Positions 6,271 to 11,491 of a stretch of 11,491 nucleotides of DNA are shown in pieces; the first letter of the stretch is position 1, and each line of letters opens with the position of its first letter. Where the stretch lies: positions 1-11,491 of the forward strand of contig JAFRSL010000206.1 of NCBI GenBank assembly GCA_017427625.1. The letters are read 5' to 3'. A program made the translations under genes and the position numbers. The notes beneath the pieces are model-generated. The model saw nothing but the letters and a program-made list of their open reading frames with translations, did no database searches and was not told where the DNA came from. This DNA comes from Synergistaceae bacterium (GTDB taxonomy: Bacteria; Synergistota; Synergistia; Synergistales; Aminobacteriaceae).

Positions 6271-6828
6271 TTACCCTGTTATGATGCTGCTTCCTTTGAT
6301 GAGGTAGTCCATTCCTGACCACACTGTCAGGATCATAGCCACCCACATCAAAGCCATTCCGCCCGGTATCCTCAATATCAGCATTACCAGCGCGATTATC
6401 TGGCATACTGTCTTCAGCTTTCCGCCCTTTGAGGCCGCGATCACTACGCCTTCAGCCGCAGCTACCAGCCTCAGGCCAGTAACGATAAATTCCCGCGTTA
6501 TTATCACCATCACTATCCACGCAGGAAGACGACCTAGCTCAATCAGCGCCAGCATCGCAGCTATCACAAGCACCTTATCCGCCAGGGGGTCGATGAATTT
6601 CCCAAGCGTTGTTACCAGCTTGTAGCGTCTGGCAATGTAGCCGTCGAAAGCATCCGTTATTGACGCGATTATGAACACTGCCGCCGCTATTGCATCTCCC
6701 CAGCTTACATCAGGAAGCCCCGATATTGGCTCGTCAATTCGCAGTGAAAGGAACAACAACACCAATGGCGCAAGGAATACTCGCACTAAACTCAATGTGT
6801 TGGGAACGTTGAAAATTTTTGACTTCAT
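6271..6828 (-). CDS. pgsA: CDP-diacylglycerol--glycerol-3-phosphate 3-phosphatidyltransferase (PgsA)
   Basis: PgsA is an inner-membrane enzyme that joins CDP-diacylglycerol and glycerol-3-phosphate to phosphatidylglycerophosphate, the precursor of phosphatidylglycerol and cardiolipin. The protein has 185 residues, the normal length. It opens with the typical N-P-N-T-L-S-L-V-R motif (7-16). It carries the full CDP-alcohol phosphotransferase signature D-x2-DG-x2-AR-x8-G-x3-D-x3-D at Asp59, Asp62, Gly63, Ala66, Arg67, Gly76, Asp80 and Asp84. Several hydrophobic helices fit the six-helix fold (about 14-30, 46-58, 85-98, 102-118, 140-153, 157-175). ITREFIVTGLR (110-120) is typical of PgsA rather than of phosphatidylserine synthase. 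The start at 6828 has a GGGGG ribosome binding site (6837-6841, 8 bases away). It follows the DnaJ-type gene by 41 bases on the same strand and is probably co-transcribed with it. Confidence 0.95.
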   Translation of the reverse strand: MKSKIFNVPNTLSLVRVFLAPLVLLFLSLRIDEPISGLPDVSWGDAIAAAVFIIASITDAFDGYIARRYKLVTTLGKFIDPLADKVLVIAAMLALIELGRLPAWIVMVIITREFIVTGLRLVAAAEGVVIAASKGGKLKTVCQIIALVMLILRIPGGMALMWVAMILTVWSGMDYLIKGSSIITG

Positions 6829-6869
6829 GTCTTACACCCCCATTTTGGATTATGTGAATTATAGTCCCT

Positions 6870-7736
6870 TTAGCCTTCTTGCGCTATCTTTTCCCATAAT
6901 TCCTTTTGGCGGGCGTTCAAATGTCGGGGTATCTCTATCCTAACTCTAACGAATAAATCCCCGTTAGTACCGTCTCGCTTTGGCATTCCTTTTCCGCGAA
7001 GCCTAAGTTTCTGGCCGTCCTGTATTCCGGGAGGCATCTTCACTGTTACTTCGCCTGACAATGTTTCAACCGACAAATCTTTCCCAAGCACTGCATCGTA
7101 AACAGGAACTCGAATTTCCCGCGTAAGATCATAATCCGAAATCTCATATCCCTTGTCAGCCTCGACATGTATCGTGAGATGCAAATCTCCGCCGGTCTCA
7201 GACTTTCCGCGAAGTGTCAGCTTTGTTCCCTCTGTGATTCCTTTGGGGAGGTTAACGCTCAGTGTCCGCTTCCCGATACGGAGGCTGTATGTTCCGCCCT
7301 TGAGTACGTCAGAAAGTTTCAAGGTTAATTCAGCCTCGCTGTCCCTCGCCATAGGCTGATGATAGCCCGACGACTGCCCGAAAATATCACCGAAGTTCCC
7401 GAAGCCTCCGCCGCCGAATAATGTCTGGAAGAAATCGCTGAAGTTCCCGCCAAATTCTACATGCTGATAGCCGCCGCCTGAGCCCCAGCCCGGAGGAGGC
7501 GTGAAATCCTGGCCCTGCTTCCAGTTCATTCCGAGTGCGTCATACTTCGCGCGTTTGTCCGCGTCCTTCAAGACCTCGTAGGCTTCGTTTATCTCCTTGT
7601 ACTTCTCCTCAGCTCCGGCCTCTTTGTTAATGTCGGGGTGATACTGCTTCGCTAACTTTCTGTATGCCTTGCGGATTTCATCGGTCTTCGCGTCCCGTGA
7701 TACTCCCAATATCTTATAGTAATCTTTATACTGCAT
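6870..7736 (-). CDS. DnaJ-family co-chaperone without zinc finger (CbpA type)
   Basis: The 288-residue protein has an N-terminal J domain (about 4-67) with the HPD motif at 33-35, which stimulates DnaK ATPase. A Gly/Phe-rich linker follows (82-120), then the two beta-barrel substrate-binding domains (about 133-270) and a short C-terminal helix. The CxxCxGxG zinc repeats of true DnaJ are absent, so it belongs to the type II (CbpA-like) class. It may assist DnaK in a special setting, and CbpA of E. coli also binds curved DNA, but that activity cannot be inferred here. Two Met codons compete. The one at 7742 lies only 2 bases from the AAAAGGAG site (7745-7752), while the one at 7736 lies 8 bases away, so 7736 is preferred. 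No dnaK or grpE is in the window. It heads the minus-strand run that continues with pgsA. Confidence 0.93.
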   Translation of the reverse strand: MQYKDYYKILGVSRDAKTDEIRKAYRKLAKQYHPDINKEAGAEEKYKEINEAYEVLKDADKRAKYDALGMNWKQGQDFTPPPGWGSGGGYQHVEFGGNFSDFFQTLFGGGGFGNFGDIFGQSSGYHQPMARDSEAELTLKLSDVLKGGTYSLRIGKRTLSVNLPKGITEGTKLTLRGKSETGGDLHLTIHVEADKGYEISDYDLTREIRVPVYDAVLGKDLSVETLSGEVTVKMPPGIQDGQKLRLRGKGMPKRDGTNGDLFVRVRIEIPRHLNARQKELWEKIAQEG

Positions 7737-7763
7737 GGTCATCTCTCCTTTTCTTGCTGACTA

Positions 7764-7791
7764 ATTTTAACCTTTATGGGAAATTTTGCAA
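7764..7791 (-). promoter_or_regulatory. Candidate promoter for the DnaJ-type gene and pgsA
   Basis: On the minus strand a -35-like TTGCAA (7786-7791), a 16-base spacer and a -10 TAAAAT (7764-7769) are followed about 21 bases after the likely start point by the ATG. A perfect TTGACA lies just upstream (7793-7798) but has only a poor -10 partner. Motif evidence only. No CIRCE inverted repeat was seen. Confidence 0.4.
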
Positions 7792-7816
7792 CTGTCAATA
7801 ATAACCTCACACTGCA

Positions 7817-7825
7817 TGATATAAT
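7817..7825 (+). promoter_or_regulatory. Candidate extended -10 promoter of the toxin-antitoxin module
   Basis: TGATATAAT contains a TGn extension and a perfect TATAAT (7820-7825), with no clear -35 at the usual distance. The predicted start, near 7832, lies just before the AAAAGGAGG ribosome binding site (7838-7846). I saw no clean palindrome that would serve as an operator. Confidence 0.5.
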
Positions 7826-7854
7826 TCGCTCATATTCAAAAGGAGGAATGAGTT

Positions 7855-8019
7855 ATGCGCTACGAAGAAGTAGATTACGGCGGCGAAAAAATCAAAGTTA
7901 AGGTATTCGACTACGATACTCCCGAAGGATGGCATGAATACGTCATGAACACTGCCGGTTCTGTTGACGATGATACTTTCGTCGCACCGCCGGACGGATA
8001 TGCACGCGATGAGGAGTAA
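7855..8019 (+). CDS. Small acidic antitoxin candidate of a VapC-type module
   Basis: This 54-codon gene starts with ATG 8 bases after a strong AAAAGGAGG (7838-7846) and ends inside the start region of the vapC gene. The product begins MRYEEVDYGG, followed by a lysine-alternating beta-like stretch (EKIKVKVFDYD), a Trp-containing segment, and a tail with three Asp in a row (38-40) ending in RDEE. It has about 15 acidic and 5 basic residues (Lys/Arg). No AbrB, ribbon-helix-helix, Phd or HTH DNA-binding domain is visible. Its identification as an antitoxin rests on position (immediately upstream of, and overlapping, a PIN toxin), size, acidity and the strong ribosome binding site, not on family similarity. 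It would be expected to bind and block the toxin's active site. A nearby ATG at 7848 is out of frame and too close to the ribosome binding site. Confidence 0.78.
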   Translation: MRYEEVDYGGEKIKVKVFDYDTPEGWHEYVMNTAGSVDDDTFVAPPDGYARDEE

Positions 8020-8434
8020 GTCAGCTTTGGATAGCGTGTACTACCTTGACACAAACATTTGCATCTTTCATATGCGAAAACCATTCGGGACTCTTGCGGC
8101 CAAAATAAATTCCATTCCACACGACCGTGTTAAGATTCCCGCTGTGGTGAAAGGCGAACTTCTGGTAGGTGCTGAGAAAAGCAACAGGCGTGATGATACT
8201 CTCGCTGAAACTCTAGCTTTCCTCATGCCGTTTGAGATTGTTCCGTTCGACGATTCCATTTTGCTGACCTACGCAAAAATGAGGGCAAATCTCGAACTCA
8301 AGGGACAGAAGATAGGTTATAACGACACAATGATAGCTGCAATTGTCTTGGCAAAAAATGGGATACTCGTAACTAATAATATGCGCGAGTTCAGGAGAAT
8401 TGACGGCCTTCAGTGCGTGGACTGGACAATGTGA
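8009..8434 (+). CDS. vapC: VapC-family PIN-domain ribonuclease toxin
   Basis: The 141-residue product is a PIN-domain toxin of the type II VapBC systems, Mg-dependent ribonucleases that often cut initiator tRNA. The acidic active site is visible: Asp14 in YYLDTN, Glu50 in KGELLVGAEKS, Asp106 in GYNDTMIAA, and the LVTNNMREFRRI segment (120-131) near the fourth position. The end, L-Q-C-V-D-W, is typical of the tRNA(fMet)-specific subgroup. The ATG at 8009 overlaps the antitoxin gene by 11 bases but has only a weak GGACGGA site. A TTG at 8027 lies 10 bases after GAGGAG (8011-8016), which encodes the last residues of the antitoxin, and would give a start MDSVYYLDTN that fits the family well. Either start implies translational coupling. 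The true start is uncertain by six codons. Confidence 0.93.
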   Translation: MRSKSALDSVYYLDTNICIFHMRKPFGTLAAKINSIPHDRVKIPAVVKGELLVGAEKSNRRDDTLAETLAFLMPFEIVPFDDSILLTYAKMRANLELKGQKIGYNDTMIAAIVLAKNGILVTNNMREFRRIDGLQCVDWTM

Positions 8435-8440
8435 TACAAA

Positions 8441-8478
8441 GAAAAAGGCCTCCCGTTTCCGAGAAGCCTTCGTGTTTT
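8441..8478. terminator. Bidirectional terminator between vapC and the large surface protein
   Basis: AAGGC (8445-8449) and GCCTT (8466-8470) form the outer stem. It is extended inward by T-C/G-A pairs with single mismatches, around a small loop. A's precede it (8442-8446, T's on the minus strand) and four T's follow (8475-8478). It begins 7 bases after the vapC stop and ends directly at the stop of the convergent gene, so it can serve both. Confidence 0.7.
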
Positions 8479-11400
8479 CTAGCGTTTACGTCTGAGGAGA
8501 ATCACCGCAAGGATTGGGAGAATGCCCAGAGCGTTACAGCCTCCTCCGCCGCCTGATGATGAGTTCGTGTCAGCGTCACCGTTGCCGTTACTTGGCGTTG
8601 AGTTCCCGTTTGACGCATTGCCCGCCTTATCAGCAAGCCACATCGTACCGCTTATCCTTCCATCGTTGCCATTACCGTCAGGAACAATCAGAAGTCCGTT
8701 CACGATCTGAGGGCCGTCAGAATTTCCGCTCGATGTTACGTTCGCAAGATATGCCGTCATCTCGACTTTCAAGCCGCTGTCACCGTCTGTCTTCGTCAAC
8801 TTCAGCATTCCAGAGCTTATTGCCTCAGATGCACGAACTCCGCCGCTTCCCACAACCGGCCATGACGTTCCAGTCCCCTGAAAATCGACACGCATAGTGC
8901 TGAATATCTCGTCAGCGTTGATCGTCCTTCCGGAAAGATCGTAGCCGAGAATTTCACGAAGCTCCGAACCCTTGAAGCTCCATGTGTAAGTCAGCGGGAA
9001 CAAGTCGCCTGCCTTCAAGCCCGTGAAGTTTATCCCTACTCCAGCCTTGCCTTCAGGAAGAGTATAGCCGTCGCTCGATGAGTATGCCTTCGATGTATCG
9101 AATCGCAGCGCACTCTCGTTAACATTCGTAACCTGTGAGGCACTCACTCCGCCCCATAATGACGCGAAACTTGCCTGGAATGCCGATGACGTTACTGAAG
9201 ACGGGTTTCTGTCCGCAAGCTGAAGCGAGATGTCGTACTCCGTCAGCTGCTCCGTGTAGCCCTGAAGGTAATCAAGCAACTCATCGCTCGTGTTCAGGTA
9301 GCTGTAGGTGTATTCGGTTACCTTTATCACTTTGCTGTCTGAGAGCTGTCTTCCCGACAAATCACCGCGCTCCGTCTTCACTGTTATCGTCACGTATGTA
9401 TCGCCCGGCGTGAAGTTCAGAACCGTTATGTCGCCCGTTGTCTCGTTGATGCGGATTATGTTGGGCTTGTCGCTCGTCCAGATTACAGGCTCTTCGTTCT
9501 CACCTGAGCCTCCAAGCACTGAGCGGCCATTGGTGTAGTAGACCTTTGCGATCAGGCTCGCTGTCTGTCCAACCCTTCGGAGATTGTTCGGGATTCCGCT
9601 GATTTCTATCCGTGAAAGCGTGTACACCGCAACAGGTGAGGGCCTTGGGCTGTATCTCGTTCCGTCAAAGAAGCACGCCCCAACATCAAGCGCAACATCT
9701 TCCCCGCCTGCAGTACGTGAAACTCCGCGTTCGTCCGTATCTGGGAAACTCGTTCGCCTCGAGTACGGGATTATGTTCGTTGCACGGTCCGTCAATGGCA
9801 GCGTCGCATCCTCACTCAGCATCAGTGTAAGCAGTTTAACCTGCCCTGCCCTCGCGCTTCCAACTGACGGAGGAATGTCGCCTCCCAAATCCTCGCGGGG
9901 GTTCTCAGCAAGTACGTTGCTGCTGAAGAACGTTGACTTCTTCCAGCCTTTCGACGGATATGAAGTTCGGTCAGTCTCGTTGCGTGTCTCCGAGTAAAAG
10001 TCCGTTACACCTGAGCCTGTTCCGTAGACTCCTACCCTGTTATAGCCGCCTGAAGAGATGTTGCCGTCCGACCATATGTCATACGTTCCGAGTGATGTGT
10101 TGCCGACTGCCATTGTTCCTGCGACTGAAACTGTACCGTCAACAGCGCCGATGTAGATTCCGCCGCCCTTGTAGCGTGAGCCGTTTCCTGCGAATGTGCA
10201 GCTCACTATCTCAGTCCGCCCCTCGCAAAGAACAGCAATTCCGCCCCCGCCGGAGAAGATCGTGTTGTCGGAGTTTGGTGATGCTCCGTCGTTCACGGCG
10301 TTCTCGTAGAATGTGCAGTTCTCAATGCGGTTCACTGATGTCTGGTACGTTGACGTGTTGAGGTAAATTCCGCCGCCAGCTCCAGAGGTCCCCGCAAGGT
10401 CGAGGTGATTCTTGTTGAACGTGCAGCTCGTAACCGTTGCCCTGTTCGACGCTATGAATATTCCGCCGCCGTTTCCGCCTTCAGTTCCGCCCTGAGTGCT
10501 GTTCTCCGTCAGCATTGAGTTGCGTATCGTGAATGATGAGTACGGTTCCTGCGTTGGCGTCTGGTCGAAGTAGATTGCACCGCCTGAGCGTTTTGACTGG
10601 TTCAGCGTGAAGTAGCAGTAGCTTATCTCGATGCTTCCCTGTGCGTAAACTGCACCGCCGTCCAAGTTCTCGCTCTCATTCTCCGTGAAGGTCGTGCTTG
10701 AAATCGCTGTCGTACAGTAGTTACGGAGGTTTACAGCCCCGCCGTTTCCGCCCTGAGCGTGATTGTCATGGAAGTAGGAGTTACGGATATTCACGCTGGC
10801 TGTGTCTGCATAGACTGCACCGCCTCCCTGTACTGCCTCGTTGAAGCTGAACGTAGCGTTTGAGAGCGTCATTGAGCCGTTGGAGTAGATTGCGCCGCCG
10901 CCATTGCTGTTTCCTGTTCCCTGCGACTGGTTGGGCGAACCTTCCGCACCGAAATCACAGCTGTTAACGGCTACGTTCTTCGCCCAGATTGCACCGCCTG
11001 ATCCTCGCGTCGCAACCTGATTCGTTATTGTGCAGTTGTTGAAGCGCATTGTCCCAGTGTATGAAGCCGCAAGTCCGCCGCCCAAGTATGCCGTGTTCAC
11101 TGTCGTTATCGCCTTGTCGCCAGTGTAGCCCTCGAACGTTATGTCGCCCGAATTGCTGCATATTCCGCCGCCGTAGCTCATGGCCGTGTTGTTGCCCTCG
11201 AACGAGTATATTCTTACAGGCCCGATTATTGCCGCCGACGATGCTGAACCCTGAACGTAAATCGCTCCGCCCGAACCTTCAACAGTTGATGTTGACGATA
11301 TTTTCACTGCATGGTTGCCGGAGAATATCACCGTACCTTCCGGGAGCTGTGCCGCATCAGTTACCCACATTGCGCCGCCGTTACCGTTACGAGCGTAATT

Positions 11401-11491
11401 CCCCGTGAACGTTAGCTCAGGCTCAAGGGTGATGACACAGTTTGCCTCAGCATAAATTCCTCCGCCGGAAGTCTGTGCGTCATTATCGGTG
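8479..11491 (-). CDS. Large surface protein with POMP-type beta-helix repeats, Ig-like domain and Synerg-CTERM signal (N-terminus outside the window)
   Basis: The frame stays open to the right edge, so the Met at 11370 is internal. At least 1003 residues are visible, and the true start and signal peptide lie beyond the window. Numbering below counts visible residues. Residues 1 to about 480 are a right-handed beta-helix with 15 GG(A/G)(I/V/L/M) motifs spaced roughly 25-40 residues apart, several preceded by F-x-x-N (TFTGN, YFHDN, TFYEN). This matches the polymorphic outer membrane protein repeat. Residues 575-608 (DTDERGVSR, then LDVGACF) resemble the end of a choice-of-anchor Q domain. Residues 625-726 resemble a bacterial Ig-like (BIG2) domain with VIWTSD. 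Residues 727-955 are an unrecognised domain. An Asn/Gly/Ser-rich linker follows, then five Gly, Cys985-Asn, a short hydrophobic helix and RRKR. It is probably a surface or secreted adhesin or barrier protein. The function is not shown by sequence. Confidence 0.9.
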   Translation of the reverse strand, partial: TDNDAQTSGGGIYAEANCVITLEPELTFTGNYARNGNGGAMWVTDAAQLPEGTVIFSGNHAVKISSTSTVEGSGGAIYVQGSASSAAIIGPVRIYSFEGNNTAMSYGGGICSNSGDITFEGYTGDKAITTVNTAYLGGGLAASYTGTMRFNNCTITNQVATRGSGGAIWAKNVAVNSCDFGAEGSPNQSQGTGNSNGGGAIYSNGSMTLSNATFSFNEAVQGGGAVYADTASVNIRNSYFHDNHAQGGNGGAVNLRNYCTTAISSTTFTENESENLDGGAVYAQGSIEISYCYFTLNQSKRSGGAIYFDQTPTQEPYSSFTIRNSMLTENSTQGGTEGGNGGGIFIASNRATVTSCTFNKNHLDLAGTSGAGGGIYLNTSTYQTSVNRIENCTFYENAVNDGASPNSDNTIFSGGGGIAVLCEGRTEIVSCTFAGNGSRYKGGGIYIGAVDGTVSVAGTMAVGNTSLGTYDIWSDGNISSGGYNRVGVYGTGSGVTDFYSETRNETDRTSYPSKGWKKSTFFSSNVLAENPREDLGGDIPPSVGSARAGQVKLLTLMLSEDATLPLTDRATNIIPYSRRTSFPDTDERGVSRTAGGEDVALDVGACFFDGTRYSPRPSPVAVYTLSRIEISGIPNNLRRVGQTASLIAKVYYTNGRSVLGGSGENEEPVIWTSDKPNIIRINETTGDITVLNFTPGDTYVTITVKTERGDLSGRQLSDSKVIKVTEYTYSYLNTSDELLDYLQGYTEQLTEYDISLQLADRNPSSVTSSAFQASFASLWGGVSASQVTNVNESALRFDTSKAYSSSDGYTLPEGKAGVGINFTGLKAGDLFPLTYTWSFKGSELREILGYDLSGRTINADEIFSTMRVDFQGTGTSWPVVGSGGVRASEAISSGMLKLTKTDGDSGLKVEMTAYLANVTSSGNSDGPQIVNGLLIVPDGNGNDGRISGTMWLADKAGNASNGNSTPSNGNGDADTNSSSGGGGGCNALGILPILAVILLRRKR
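8482..8556 (-). other. Synerg-CTERM protein-sorting signal
   Basis: The last 25 codons encode Ser-rich residues, five Gly (980-984), Cys985, Asn986, a hydrophobic helix of about 13 residues (ALGILPILAVILL) and the basic end RRKR. This tripartite plan (Gly-rich motif with Cys, membrane helix, basic cluster) is the Synergist-type CTERM sorting domain known from Synergistetes surface proteins. The enzyme that would process it is not in this window. Confidence 0.85.
10150..11466 (-). repeat. Array of POMP-type repeats in the coding sequence
   Basis: Fifteen GG(A/G)(I/V/L/M) motifs start at visible residues 9, 38, 74, 107, 137, 165, 198, 223, 250, 278, 303, 341, 372, 415 and 442. At DNA level each appears on the plus strand as a GCCGCC-like block after ATT, ACT or similar. 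Spacing is uneven (25-43 codons) and the sequences between blocks differ, so this is a diverged protein repeat and not a satellite. Confidence 0.85.

Noticed and set aside
7737..7742. Upstream Met as start of the DnaJ-type protein
   Set aside because: It is only 2 bases from the ribosome binding site; the Met at 7736 has the normal 8-base spacing.
7964..8008. Upstream extension of VapC
   Set aside because: It would lie inside the antitoxin gene in another frame, with no ribosome binding site, and adds residues before the typical PIN start.
8514..10361. Several plus-strand open frames opposite the surface protein
   Set aside because: Arg/Ser/Pro-rich composition, no ribosome binding sites and full overlap show they are shadows of the minus-strand gene.
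11368..11370. Met at 11370 as the start of the large surface protein
   Set aside because: The frame is open upstream to the window edge and encodes more of the same GGGIYA / F-x-x-N repeats, so this Met is internal.
10150..11466. Regularly spaced GC-rich blocks resembling a CRISPR array
   Set aside because: Blocks are short, variable, unevenly spaced and in frame with a protein repeat; there are no cas genes.

Overview
The window most likely comes from a member of the phylum Synergistota (Synergistetes), probably a gut or other host-associated anaerobe. The strongest sign is the C-terminus of the large surface protein at the right end. A poly-glycine stretch is followed by Cys-Asn, a short hydrophobic helix and a final Arg-Arg-Lys-Arg, which matches the Synergist-type C-terminal sorting signal (Synerg-CTERM). 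The conserved housekeeping genes and strong AGGAGG-type ribosome binding sites fit a bacterium, but they cannot place it to genus.

Layout, left to right. A C_GCAxxG_C_C family gene runs off the left edge on the minus strand. It is divergent from a plus-strand purine nucleoside phosphorylase gene. Next on the plus strand is a complete glmS (glucosamine-6-phosphate synthase) with its own candidate promoter and a good terminator. The minus strand then carries a run of four genes, transcribed in the order DnaJ/CbpA-type co-chaperone, pgsA (phosphatidylglycerophosphate synthase), an exported GH3-GH13 fusion enzyme, and a small coiled-coil membrane protein. A strong hairpin terminator sits between pgsA and the fusion gene. 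Divergent from the DnaJ gene is a two-gene toxin-antitoxin module: a 54-residue acidic antitoxin candidate, missed by ordinary length cut-offs, and a VapC-type PIN-domain toxin. A bidirectional terminator separates this module from a very large minus-strand surface protein. That protein has polymorphic-outer-membrane-protein (POMP) type beta-helix repeats, an Ig-like domain and the Synerg-CTERM tail. Its N-terminus lies outside the window.

How the genes may work together. Several act on the cell envelope. GlmS makes the amino sugar precursor of peptidoglycan and lipopolysaccharide, PgsA makes anionic phospholipid, and the GH3 half of the fusion resembles NagZ, which removes GlcNAc from peptidoglycan fragments. 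The large repeat protein is a likely surface adhesin or barrier protein. This grouping is an inference from neighbourhood, not evidence of co-regulation.

The most unusual item is the single 921-residue reading frame that joins a signal peptide, a NagZ-like GH3 domain and a complete GH13 alpha-glucosidase with almost no linker. Next are the antitoxin with no recognisable DNA-binding domain and the terminator placed directly before the fusion gene's ribosome binding site. No tRNA, rRNA, CRISPR array, insertion sequence or prophage was seen. No stretch above 300 bases lacks a gene.
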